Shown: positions 21,501-30,654 of the stretch, piece by piece
Layout of the letters: each line of letters starts with the position of its first letter
How positions within the stretch are numbered: the stretch's first letter is position 1
Source: Auricularia sp. M13
Taxonomy: Eukaryota; Basidiomycota; Agaricomycetes; Auriculariales; Auriculariaceae
Assembly (NCBI GenBank): GCA_037042915.1
Contig: CM073195.1
Coordinates: forward strand, 1,922,001-1,986,000
Reading direction: 5' to 3'
Length of the DNA stretch: 64,000 nucleotides
Made by a program: the position numbers and the translations under genes
The notes under the pieces: generated by a model
Told to the model about the DNA's origin: nothing
The model's database searches: none
Seen by the model: the letters and a program-made list of their open reading frames with translations, nothing else

Positions 21501-22326
21501 ACGTTGTGGACATGAAATCAGTAAGTGAACCCGAGTCAATTAACGCATTGCATCGCTGATCATTAATGAACACGTAGACTGTCACAGGCATCGGGAACAG
21601 GCGCTCGTCTCGTTTAACACGCATGCCACTCTTCGGAAGGGACGTAACGGTACGTTCACTCGCTTTCTGACTCGAGTCCGAGCTCAAGCCGGCGGACTTC
21701 GTCGTTTGCAAGGACACGCGCGCCGCGGCGCAGATTGGCAGTAGCACGGCGGCGGCGGATACGCCTCTCGCGCCACGGACGGCGCGGATACTCGACGACG
21801 ACGCAGTCGTCGTCGTCGTACTCAGGCTCGTCGTCAGCGCCATCCGAGCTCGTGGTGATGAGCGAGTCGGCGCTGAACAGGCTGCTTGCGCGCTCCGAAT
21901 CGTCCAGGTCGGGTCGAACCTCAACGGTGCGCCGCAGGTCCTCGCTTGAGCTACGGGACACTGAGGTGCTCGGTGACGGCGCGAGGAGGGTAGGCATGTC
22001 GCCGTAGGTGCTCGCCGACCCGAGCTCGCTGGACGGGCGAGGGCCAGGAACCTGCGAGTTGCGGCGGTCAATGGGGGTGCCTCCTGGTCCGTAGTCGCCA
22101 GAGACATCCTCCATGAGCCCCATGCGCTCCTCATCGCTTCCATTCCCAGTAGACCCATCGTCATCGCTGTCCGAAGCGAAGTGACGGAGCTGTTCGTACC
22201 CAGGCGCAGGTGCGTACGAACTCCATATGTCCTCCATCGAGATAGGCTTCTGATCGAGGAGTTCAGGGCGATAGCGGGCGTCTCGGGAGAACACGCGCGC
22301 GGCGGTGGCTGATATATTCCATCCAT
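18478..22326 (-). CDS. Element C pol: protease, RT, RNase H, integrase
   Basis: An aspartic protease (NALIDSGSLTDFMS) lies near 21530. Reverse transcriptase has YRPSRCPEALRPLW and YLDDIIVYSD near 20560-20590. RNase H has ITDASLTGASGYISQ and CTDHKALIHFM near 19900-20130. The integrase zinc finger (HSILAHLG...CHTC) is near 18950-19070. The catalytic core shows GIDFIGPLP, VSDRDILF and YHPQTDGMTERANRTI near 18560-18880. The start overlaps the end of gag slightly, as in families where pol is made by read-through. Confidence 0.88.
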   Translation of the reverse strand: MDGIYQPPPRACSPETPAIALNSSIRSLSRWRTYGVRTHLRLGTNSSVTSLRTAMTMGLLGMEAMRSAWGSWRMSLATTDQEAPPLTAATRRFLALARPASSGRRAPTATCLPSSRRHRAPQCPVAQARTCGAPLRFDPTWTIRSAQAACSAPTRSSPRARMALTTSLSTTTTTASSSSIRAVRGARGVSAAAVLLPICAAARVSLQTTKSAGLSSDSSQKASERTVTSLPKSGMRVKRDERLFPMPVTVYVFINDQRCNALIDSGSLTDFMSTTLADQLKVACKPKAQPLDLQLAIVGSRSKVNVECETRFRYQGINEKRTWDVANVDSYDIVLGTPFIWQHSVLIGLNPTRVLIGDNESKPLEGKSMLVLKSAMARLEIERIDNIRTRVFRAAEDLFQEAANTPLPPLRALNHEIPLKDESAIYPYRPSRCPEALRPLWIKKKIDYLKTGRWRYSAGGTCCPLLIIPKPKTPDGQVKIRTVIDTRRRNENTVKVAAPLPDIEEILRNVVKHPFRSLIDGKDAYEQIRVKPEHVPRTMFNTPDGTLESLVMQIGDCNAPATYQTLMNHIFAAFIGVFMDVYLDDIIVYSDTAEEHERHLLQIFEVLRREKFFLNPSKMQLFAEELVILGHVIDKDGIKMDPHKVDKVVSWPTPTSKGLLMSFIGAVGFLANDCQGIRVPMGTLSSLIGSTKPFVWKDTHQRAFDLVKDIVQRHRDRHRHAIDYSMSAGPVNLITDASLTGASGYISQGNDLANARVITFWSAKLNSAQQNYPVHERELLAIVESLKRFRPMLHGVKFRICTDHKALIHFMKQKELSQRQMRWLHVLNEFDFTIEYIPGVDNVLADGLSRLYQEDEPGTERTPAEFIHEEDDSSESDDEDNESVPVSAPVFVGRAVLLSVMRPRQTDGADEADDLQRAPRRSARLRGEKGPPVPEVRLRNARREDVTPAELPISEESTSSDDEHEFGPAMIEHEFGSPSEDAGGSQGDVAINNAPAGSDVPGLATIISQQQPAIRLRVDLQGTYSSDSFFEKVLRSPTQFKNFEVSGQEGEELVFTTQGSPPRKLLCVPDVVIRGQRIREVLIEQAHSILAHLGTYKTLTYLREEVWWKGMVRDVRDYVDTCHTCRVTKDDTQAPLGLLQTLPVPTRPWEMIGIDFIGPLPVSQARHGRFDRICTIIDHFTAMVHLVPARTNYTAIDMAEVLFHSVYRLHGMPDSIVSDRDILFTNPFWRKLHELTGVKLRMSTAYHPQTDGMTERANRTIGQMVRQCIGESQRDWAGSFLQ

Positions 22327-25300
22327 TCACCGCGACGGGTAACGGCGCTCGCGGTAGGTTCCAGAGGCAGCTGCCAGTCGATGAAGGGTTCTGACGCTGA
22401 AGCTAATACAGCGCGTCTCCTCTCGACCCATCTATGGCGCTCGTCAGCGGTATGCGAGTGTCTCAGCACGTCGCCACGCACTATGGTTCCCGGGCGAGGG
22501 GATAACTCGGCGCGACGCAAAACCTCGGCCAGCGTGATACCGTCAATGAGTTCAGCCTCGGTGAGCTCGTAGCAGGTTCCGTAGAGCTGATCGCGAACCC
22601 AGAGTTCGTCGCCGTTGGTTTGGAGAAGCCATCGGTCTGTCTCGTCGCCTCCGTACTCGGCCAGATCGCCGACTGAGCGTACAACAGCCCAGCTGCTCCC
22701 GATGCGAGTGAGCGCGCCCATGATGGGCTCTAGGAGCGGCGACGCGTGGTGTCCGACCTGGAAGACGCGCCCCAGGTCACTTGCAGGGACGCCGAGATGG
22801 CGAGCGACCGTAAGGCCCACGTCCACGCCCAGCGGGCTGAAAGCCGCGATTGGGAAGACCAGCTCGCACTCGCGGACCTCGTCGTAGGCGATGAGGTACT
22901 CGGGCATGATGTCAGGCGCATCGCTGTCTCCCGCGGTGACGATGTGGAAGCGCGCGCCAGGATGGGCGAAGCCACGGCGGATGGCGGTGAGAGGGTGGTG
23001 CCAGTTGTCGAGGCAGGCGCGGAGCTGGGCACGCCGGATTTCGATGCCTTGCGCCTCCGGCGCAGCGAGGTGGACGGCGGCACGGACGTAGCTGGTGAGT
23101 CCATCCCACTGGATCGATGTGCTCATTACGCGCACAGCAGCAGAGGGCAACGATCTCAGTTGCCTTCTGACCTTGGGCTTATGAGGCTTCGCCATCCGTT
23201 CGATCGTGGGAGCGTCTTGGGTGAGTCCAGCAGCCGCAGCTCGTACTCCGGGTTTCCCGGAGCGTTTCGCATGCCTACACTGACTCGACTCGTGTCCCTG
23301 CTCATGGCAGGTGTAGCATCGCTTCTGCGCGCGGTGCTCGGCCATCTGCTGACGCGTCAGGCGTGCTCCCACGGCGAGCACGGTGAGGTTTTCCGCCGCT
23401 GGATGGCGACGAGTCCCAACAGCAGCGGGCCTTGATGCAGCCAGAGTAGCGGATTGTGGCTGGTGAGTACTGCTTCTCCTTTGTCCGTCCGCAGCTGAAT
23501 CACGCGTCGAATCGCCGCGAGGAGTCCATGTTCGGGTGCCATGCGATGCATGAGCACTTCGATTCAGGGTCGCGCGCCGGCGTTCCATGCGTTTCCGTTC
23601 CTGCTCTCGGCGCTCGACTCGATAAGCGTAGTAGACTAGAGTGTCCAGGGAGCTGTATTCCTGCCTGAGGCCCTTGTCCAGCCAATAGATCTTAATGTAG
23701 TCGTCCACTCCATCCCAGAATATCCGTTTTACGGAAGTAGAGTCAATATCGGCATACCGGATGGCGAGATTCTCAAGATCCTTAGCATAATCTTTGACTG
23801 GCCTACCCTTCTGCGTGGCCGACATCAGTTTCTCCCGCAGATCTTCGCGGAAACTGGCCGGAAAGCAGTACTCATACAGCTCTTGATATACTTTCTTGAT
23901 AGTCCAGCTACTCTCTTGGAGCGATACGTGCTTGGTGTACCACACACTGGCCTTGCCTTTGAGTGCATGCTGGAACATCTCAACGGCATCTGTCCCTTTG
24001 AGACCATGAGAACGAGCGAAAGAGTCCCATTTACTGATGAAGGCTTCGTACGTATCATAATCATCGATGCCGCTGTAATTGGGCATCGGGATTTTCAAAT
24101 CACGAAGTATCTTCTGCTTTCGAAGCTTTCTCTCCTTACGACGTTTGCGCTGTCGGCGGCGCTTACGTCTGGAACTGCTGGAACTGCCCGAGTCTCCGGA
24201 GGACGAGCCCGAGCTGCTACTTCCCGACGAGCTTTCATCCCCATCGTCAGAGCTGCTAGAGCTGCTGCCATCGTCCGACGAACTGGAAGAGGGATCTGAG
24301 TTCGAGCTGCTGCTCGAACTGGAGCTACTAGACTCTGGTTCATCGCTGCTTTCTTCCAGCTGCCGTATCTCGGCTTTGCCAAGCCGGCGCGATAGCAAAC
24401 CTCCCGGCGGAGGAGCTGACGCGGCACGGTCCTTTCGTGCTTTCTGTAGCTGCGGGTCGCCTGGACGGGGAATCACAAGATCCTCTCTCCTGAGGCGACC
24501 CTGAGGCTTCTTATTGCCTTTCCTATCCGGGATATCACGCGTAGATCGGTGTGCATCCGGCTGCCGTGACTTGTGGCGATGCTTACTCCGCATCTTGTCC
24601 TCATCCCGTTTCGCCTTGCCGGCCGATTCGTCACCCCGTGTCTGACCGCTCGCGACTGCTCCGCCTGATGCAGACGCCGGTCCAGTCGGACCGTGGTGCA
24701 CTGGCGCAGCAAGCTGGGCTTCGTGACGCAGATGAGGAGGACTGGCTTTGGTCAACTGGACTGGCTGTGGTACTACTGGCAAGCTGGCGGCACTAGCGCG
24801 CGATTCTGGCCGCTGCAGTAGCGATACGGCGTCTAACGGGGACTCTGGCTGGGCCGTGAAATAACGGGTTTGGGTTCTTCTCGGGCCGATCTTAGTGCTC
24901 GTGACTGGCCGACCCCACCCGTTGAACAGACGGCCATAGTGCGGGTCAAACACCAGGTGGCTCTGTTTTCGGTCGTCAGGCACATCCCCAGACTCGGGGA
25001 TGCGCACGGCCGAGCTTGCAGACTGTGAAGCTATGTCGTGGCGCCAGCTGTCTATTCGCGAACCGACTTGACTCGGTGCTCTAGACCGAGTAACTTGCGG
25101 ACTCTGATGGTCTGAAACCCCAGGGGTTCCGCCAGCGGGCGCGGTATATTTCCCATGACTCGACTGGATCATCGGGGGGGAGGCTACTGGTTGGAGAGGA
25201 GAAGCCTCCAACAAAATGGCAGACCGGCCAGACGACAACGCCAGCTGGCTGATCGCGTCTTGCGAGTCGGTGACCGTCTGTACGGTCGCCTTCAGCTTGT

Positions 25301-25706
25301 GGTTATCGGGCTCGGGTCGTTCAGACGAAAAGCCCGGTCGGCGCGATTCTGCGGACGGCGGCGGCGCTGGCGTGCGTGCCGCGCGCGCCGATTCTGTTCC
25401 TGCTTGGGACTCGGGCAGTCTTACCGCCGCCGGGTCCCTCGGATTACCTGTCGCCCGCTCGTCAGCGGGCGTAGACTGTACGTCGGGCAACCCGAACGTA
25501 GTAAAGCCAGGCGCGTGGCTCGCGTCGGATGGGAGGAAACTGCGGGGAACCGCAGGTCCCCGATATCCCCAGCTCCCCTTCGCGGGAGTCTCAAATTCAG
25601 GAAAAGCGCTCTCGTTCGCGCTCTCCGTGCTATGCACACGGGCTCTAGGCCGCTGAGTCAATATGCTCTGACTCGCGCCCTCCGCTCCAGGTGTGCGGGA
25701 TCCCAC
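22263..25706 (-). CDS. Element C gag-like protein with Ser/Asp run
   Basis: The frame is 1147 residues and unusually long for Gag. A Ser/Pro-rich first half leads to a striking run of serines mixed with Asp/Gly, followed at once by an Arg/Lys run (RRKRRRQRKRRKERKLRKQK), together at about 24100-24350. The Gag core (YDTYEAFISKWDSFARSH, FPASFREDLREKLM) and a CCHC knuckle (CYTCHEQGHESSQCRH, near 23275-23325) follow. A further short open stretch upstream (to 26137, starting MSSSGIGHPKKK) may belong to the N-terminus. Confidence 0.8.
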   Translation of the reverse strand: MGSRTPGAEGASQSILTQRPRARVHSTESANESAFPEFETPAKGSWGYRGPAVPRSFLPSDASHAPGFTTFGLPDVQSTPADERATGNPRDPAAVRLPESQAGTESARAARTPAPPPSAESRRPGFSSERPEPDNHKLKATVQTVTDSQDAISQLALSSGRSAILLEASPLQPVASPPMIQSSHGKYTAPAGGTPGVSDHQSPQVTRSRAPSQVGSRIDSWRHDIASQSASSAVRIPESGDVPDDRKQSHLVFDPHYGRLFNGWGRPVTSTKIGPRRTQTRYFTAQPESPLDAVSLLQRPESRASAASLPVVPQPVQLTKASPPHLRHEAQLAAPVHHGPTGPASASGGAVASGQTRGDESAGKAKRDEDKMRSKHRHKSRQPDAHRSTRDIPDRKGNKKPQGRLRREDLVIPRPGDPQLQKARKDRAASAPPPGGLLSRRLGKAEIRQLEESSDEPESSSSSSSSSSNSDPSSSSSDDGSSSSSSDDGDESSSGSSSSGSSSGDSGSSSSSRRKRRRQRKRRKERKLRKQKILRDLKIPMPNYSGIDDYDTYEAFISKWDSFARSHGLKGTDAVEMFQHALKGKASVWYTKHVSLQESSWTIKKVYQELYEYCFPASFREDLREKLMSATQKGRPVKDYAKDLENLAIRYADIDSTSVKRIFWDGVDDYIKIYWLDKGLRQEYSSLDTLVYYAYRVERREQERKRMERRRATLNRSAHASHGTRTWTPRGDSTRDSAADGQRRSSTHQPQSATLAASRPAAVGTRRHPAAENLTVLAVGARLTRQQMAEHRAQKRCYTCHEQGHESSQCRHAKRSGKPGVRAAAAGLTQDAPTIERMAKPHKPKVRRQLRSLPSAAVRVMSTSIQWDGLTSYVRAAVHLAAPEAQGIEIRRAQLRACLDNWHHPLTAIRRGFAHPGARFHIVTAGDSDAPDIMPEYLIAYDEVRECELVFPIAAFSPLGVDVGLTVARHLGVPASDLGRVFQVGHHASPLLEPIMGALTRIGSSWAVVRSVGDLAEYGGDETDRWLLQTNGDELWVRDQLYGTCYELTEAELIDGITLAEVLRRAELSPRPGTIVRGDVLRHSHTADERHRWVERRRAVLASASEPFIDWQLPLEPTASAVTRRGEWMEYISHRRARVLPRRPLSP

Positions 25707-26194
25707 AGGCGAGAAAAACTCGCCCTCCGCTTCAGTCTGCGGGTCAGGGATGGTAAATGTACGTGACTCCTCTTTCCATTGCTGAGGAGTCCGAGTAACA
25801 TAATATCCCTCAGCGTCACGCTCTAGATGAGCGGGAATCGCTGAGGGAACTGCGGCTGTGGCGCGACGATCCCGGGTGAGTACCCGGTCTCCTGGCGCGC
25901 GATCGCCGTCAGGCGGTCAGGGGTTTCCTGCGCCCAGCCGCCCGGCAACGAAAAGCTGACCTGCTCGTGCAGATCTTCTGGTTCCTCGGGGATCACAGAC
26001 GCTCTCGAGAGCGGTCTGCTATCCCCGCGAACCGTTCCCCGGCGTGTAACCGTCGGGGTAATCTCTCCTTGACGGAGAGGGATTTCTCGGGTAAAGTGAG
26101 TTTTCTTCTTTGGATGGCCTATCCCAGAAGAGCTCATATTACTCGAGTAGGATTAGTTAATTGTAATTAGAGGGTGTATACGAACTCAAAAAGT

Positions 26195-26609
26195 TGTAAG
26201 CTACGGAACTGTAAGGTCTTAAGTAGCTTGCGGAAATAGAGTCTCTTGCTTTCGGTAGAGCAGATGCTCGGATCGTGAGTTGCTCAAAGTCTCCAATTGC
26301 AAAAGAGCTGCCCGACCTGGGTCAGCTCTGAGGTCCTTATATACATGTGAGAACTCAGTGAGTCACTATCCTAATCACTATCTACTAAGTCATGAGTGAG
26401 TCTTTGCCAGTCATCATACTGGAGAAAGTGAGTCGGTGGTGACTCCCAATGAGTCTCAGCTGCTATTCGAGGATCTCAGACGAATTACAAGGTGGGGCAA
26501 CGTAAGATAAGGTAATTAAAATGCTTATAGCCTGTCTGCCGCTGCGGGACGAGCCCGAGAGCGGTCAGATGCTGACGCGGGCGGGCGAGTCACGCGTGCG
26601 CGCATGACA
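26195..26609 (-). repeat. 5' LTR of element C
   Basis: The LTR is 415 bp and appears identical to 16289-16703. It is followed on the plus strand by TGCAC, the second copy of the target duplication, and then by the resumed integrase of element B. Confidence 0.93.
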
Positions 26610-28018
26610 TGCACATGATTACCGACGAGGAGTCGCTAATCTGTGTTCCTGATTGCTTGCACCAGGGGCGCTCTGTCCGCGAGATAATCATCTCGCAGGC
26701 CCATTCGATACTCGCGCATCTTAGCGCGAGTAAGACCCTGCAGTACGTCCGTACTGCGTTCTGGTGGCGCGATATGCGCCGCGACGTTGAATCCTTTTGC
26801 AGGAGCTGTAGCGTCTGCGCCCTGAACAGGGCCAACAGCCAGCAACCCCTGGGCAAACTCAAGACGCTGCCGGTGCCGTCGCGGCCCTGGCAGTCTGTTG
26901 GAATCGACTTCGTCGGGCCGCTGCCCGACTCGTTCACGCGACTGGGCCGTTTCGATATGATATGCGTTATCATCGATCATCTCACGTCGATGGTACATAT
27001 CGTGCCTACTCAGTCGACTTACAAGGCTACGGATATCGCGGAGCTAGTATTCGAACACGTCTACAAACTACACGGACTCCCTGAGCGTATTGTGAGTGAC
27101 AGGGACTCGCTGTTCACCAGCATCTTCTGGCGCAGCTTACACGATCTAATCGGCGTCGATCTCAGGATGTCATCCGCTTATCATCCCGAGACCGATGGGT
27201 CGACCGAGCGCGCCAATCGCACCCTGGTACAGATGCTGCGGACATGTGCTCTCGCCAATCCGACTGACTGGGCGAAGCGCTTGCCTGCTATCGAATTCGC
27301 GATGAACTCGGCGGTCTCGGAGACCACCGGGTTTTCTCCATTTTTCCTCAACTATGGTGCATTGCCTCGAGCGCTCAAATGGAACGCAAGCTCACCCTAT
27401 CCCGGTGTGATCAAGTTCGCGCGGATGATGAAAGATGCAATCATGCAGGCGCATGACTGCATCATCGATGCGCGCGTACGACAGACTCGGCAGGCCAATA
27501 AGCACCGCCGAATCACCCCTTTCGGCGAGGGAGACTGGGTATACCTCTCAACGAAGAACCTCAGTTTGCCGAAGGGTGCGTCTAGAAAACTCGCGCCGAG
27601 GTTCATCGGCCCTTACAGGATTACTCGAGCACTCGTACGTGATACAACGTTCGAGCTCGACCTGCCGCAGGAGCTGCGCGCGCGCGGCATCCATAACGCG
27701 TTCCACGCGTCGCTTCTCCGGCCGCACGTGATCAACGACGACGTGCGGTTTCCCGGCCGACAACTCGGCCATCTACCCGGATTTGGTCCGTCTCCCGACG
27801 AGTGGACCGTGTCCGAGATCACTAACCATTATGGGAAAGGACGGGATCTCCTATTCGAGGTGAAGTGGAACACCGGACAGACAAGCTGGGAGCGCATTCG
27901 CGAGGTGAAACACCTCGCGGCGCTCGAAGCTTACCTTCAGGCCATGGGGGTGGAGAAACCCCGTGACCTGCCAGCCGGTATGGCTGTGCCTCCGACACCC
28001 GCGAATAATGATCCCTGA
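26610..28018 (+). CDS. Element B integrase, distal part
   Basis: This part of element B lies to the right of the nested element C. It has the integrase HHCC zinc finger (HSILAHLSASKTLQYVR...CRSCSVC), the DDE core (GIDFVGPLPDS, IVSDRDSLF, YHPETDGSTERANRTLVQML) and the GPYRI/HNAFHASLLRPH module. A chromodomain-like end (ISEI-type VSEITNHYGKGRDLLFEVKW) finishes at about 27930. The nearest relative in the window is the integrase of element C. Confidence 0.85.
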
Positions 28019-28262
28019 CGGGATCATGCAGGGTCGCGGTTCCGATATCGAATCAACGGCACAGGGAGCGGTCTCCCGGTGCATACAGCCAGCCAGGACG
28101 CTCTGTGCGAAGCACACGCGTCCTCAGGGTCGTCAGGAAGACTGAGATGACCATACGGCCCGCTTGAGACGTTTATAAGGGGGAGCAATAGCTCAGATTC
28201 TCCCTATCGCAAGTTGATCCTCTCAACAGCGGCTCACACTCGTACACCCCAATCCGCGTCTA

Positions 28263-29494
28263 TGGCCACTGCACCCGCCAATGCCGGCGCTCCCCAGGAT
28301 CCTCGTCTCGCGCCGCGCTCTAGCGGCACTGCCCCTGGCGGACCGGTACGAGTGCTGTCGCGGGTGCTGGGCGTTTCAACTGATTGAAATGGCTGCAGCA
28401 ACCGAGATCGGCGCCGCCGCCCGTCAATGGCGTCGGTGCCACGCCCGCCAACACCTACCCTACTACCAACCTCCCGGGAGGAGGGTTGGGCGGGCCTCCT
28501 CGGACACTGGCTGACGTTCATTTCAACGTCAACCCCGGGACCGGAACTCCCTACGCGCCGTCTGCGTGTGAGTACCCCGGTTTCTCGACGTCAGCAGCAG
28601 TCACTAACACCCGACTACAGCTGCAATTTACGATTCGGGTCGAGCTATCGTGCTCGACCCCTACCACTCTGGGCGCATCGCGACGGAGTTAGCCGACGTG
28701 TTGCGCCCGACGCTCGCGGGCTTGTACTCGTCCACGAACGAGACATTCCTGCGCAGCGAGCGCGCTGCAGTCATGGGCGAGAGGGCCAAGAACGCCGTGG
28801 CTGACCTTCGTGTCACCATGACGTCTCAAACCTCGAACATCGCCACCGTCGTCGACCGCGTCGATCGGCTCATCCGCGGACTGCACAGGCCGCCCACGCC
28901 AGAGGATGTTGCCCGAGTCGTCAGCCAGGAGCTCGCGAAGGTCGGCTTCGCGACTCCCGATTCAGTCTCAGCGCGCGTGCGTCGAATACTCGACGTGTGT
29001 TTAACTGACTCTTATTGCGCGCATAGGTTGTGGGTGAATTTGACCGGCGCTTCGCGGTCATGTACCAGCGCGTGGTGAGCGTAGAGGGCGAGGTGAAGGC
29101 CATCCGCGCGGGCATCGACGAATCGATGCGGATGGTCCACAACAACCTCAGCCTGTTGCGCGAGATCACATCGCGCCACGCCGAGCTCGCAGAAAGCGTC
29201 GAGCTCAAGCGCAAGCGCGGCAAGAAGGGCCCAGCTCGCACTGGTACCCTCATCGCGGCTGCCGCTCGCGCCGCAGCGCCGTATATGCGCCCGCCGGTTA
29301 TCCTTACTGACGACGCCGAAGATCCCATGGCCGCTGTGCTAGGCCATGTCTCCGTCAACCGTGAGTCCGCCGAGCTCGCGTCTCAACTCACGCGCGAGCT
29401 TTCGCCGGTTTCTCCGCCGTACGAACCAGAGGAGGGCGAGGTCGTCGACCCATCCACCGTCTCCAGCGGCAGCGGATCGAGCGGCTCAGTGTAG
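28263..29494 (+). CDS. Element B additional coding region downstream of pol
   Basis: Between pol and the 3' LTR lies about 1.2 kb of further coding-like sequence on the same strand. Open stretches are separated by about three short GT..AG gaps of roughly 30-55 bp that look like host-type introns. The predicted segments are Pro/Gly-rich at first. They then contain helical heptad-like stretches (IATVVDRVDRLIRGL, VSVEGEVKAIRAGI), a basic KRKRGKKG and an acidic Ser-rich end. No homology to envelope, RNase or known accessory proteins is recognised. It could be a captured host gene or an element-specific accessory gene. Confidence 0.5.
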
Positions 29495-29524
29495 AAGCCG
29501 CTATACCGGACTTCGGAGGGCGTA

Positions 29525-30260
29525 TGTAACGGCCACTCTCACCTTGCCGCTAGCTGACGTCCACTTAGTTCTTAATAAACTAAGAACTAGCTAGACGTGC
29601 GCGGCATTTGAGATTGTAACCAGACTCGCCCGGATTTGTAATAAAAACCAACCACTGCTCAGGATTGAACACGGGTACCAGATAGTTACATCAAGCACTT
29701 TAACCACTGAGCCAAAGAGCCAGTGGTAAAGATAGCTTGCGGCTCGGCCCAATGATGCGGCCTCGCCGCGAAGGCCTGGTTCTGGATCGCAAGCCGGCCG
29801 ACTACGCGCGTCTGCCCTTCGGGTCGAGACGCGCGTCCCTCGAGCTGCGGATAGCTCGGGACCGAGGAGTCGAGGATGCCGTAGCGGCGCGTATACCCCG
29901 GCGGCGGGATAGCGCGCCGCCGCAGTCAGTCTCCTGCCGCCGGTACCGACTATCCCGCCTCGTTAGAGTGCGGGATATGACGAGTACGCCCGGCAGGAGC
30001 TATCCCGAGTCATAGAATGACCGGGATAATTGTGGAGCCCGAGTCAGAGCACAATCCATGACTCTACCTGTATTTCTAGTATAAATATCTGTATTCTAGG
30101 ACTCTGAGCTCCTCAGTCTGCTTAACAGAGGCAATTCCCATTCATCCCTGAGTGAGAAAGGCCCAAGCAGCTCTCAAGACTTTGTCTAAAGGCCCAAAAC
30201 CATCGGTGAGTAATGATTCTATTGACTTTCACTATTCACTCATGGCCGCTTGGCCTTACA
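29525..30260 (+). repeat. 3' LTR of element B
   Basis: The LTR is 736 bp and differs from the 5' copy at about two positions. It carries the same tRNA-like boxes (29662-29672 and 29704-29714) and is followed by GCCCA (30261-30265). Confidence 0.93.
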
Positions 30261-30265
30261 GCCCA

Positions 30266-30654
30266 TAAGTACACCTAAACAACACACTTCAAATTGATTC
30301 AAAATCTGTCTAGCATTACAATTAATACAAACTCCGAGCTCGCGCACAGCGAACAGTACAGTAAGTACTATGTATAATTTTAACTCGAATCCTAGAGGCT
30401 GGACACAAGGCGTACTGTACTGTACTGTATATAGAATAAAATCCAAAAGAGGGGGATCGACCCTGAGTCGACAAAGCTAAAGCCAGAGTCCATCATGGGG
30501 TACGGTGATTACAGTCGTGCGATACATTCAGCATTGCGTTGCGTTGAGATAGCGCGAAAGTCCATTGGGTGCGTGGGTCCGTGTCCGAGAGGAGAGGTGG
30601 GGAGTTGGGAGTTGGATTTTGAGGGCGGGGAGTTTGGGGGCGGGGAGTTCAGAC
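30266..30654. other. 3' flank of the GMC gene
   Basis: No gene is seen. The stretch is AT-rich and holds a short GTACT repeat near 30411-30428. It separates element B from the stop codon of the GMC gene by less than 400 bp and probably contains that gene's 3' untranslated region. Confidence 0.5.

Larger units (their letters stand above)
16289..26609 (-). mobile_element. Element C: Ty3/gypsy LTR retrotransposon nested in element B
   Basis: The element is 10.3 kb on the minus strand, bounded by two 415-bp LTRs (16289-16703 and 26195-26609) that look identical. The 5-bp duplication is TGCAC (16284-16288 and 26610-26614). Read from right to left it has a Ser-rich gag (with CCHC knuckle), protease, RT, RNase H, integrase, a chromodomain-like segment and a long extra tail. 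Its RT closely resembles that of element B (YLDDII, LLIIPKP), so the two are related families. The identical LTRs make this the youngest insertion in the window. It looks nearly whole, with a few breaks at most. Confidence 0.94.
8231..30260 (+). mobile_element. Element B: large Ty3/gypsy LTR retrotransposon, interrupted by element C
   Basis: LTRs of 737 and 736 bp start TGTAACGG and end GGCCTTACA. A perfect 5-bp duplication GCCCA flanks the whole (8226-8230 and 30261-30265). Without element C it is about 11.7 kb. It encodes a very long Gag-Pol (from 9257), with the integrase continuing after C (26610-28018), and then an additional coding region. The two LTRs differ at about two positions, so the insertion is recent but should predate C. 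Apart from the insertion it looks whole. Confidence 0.93.
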
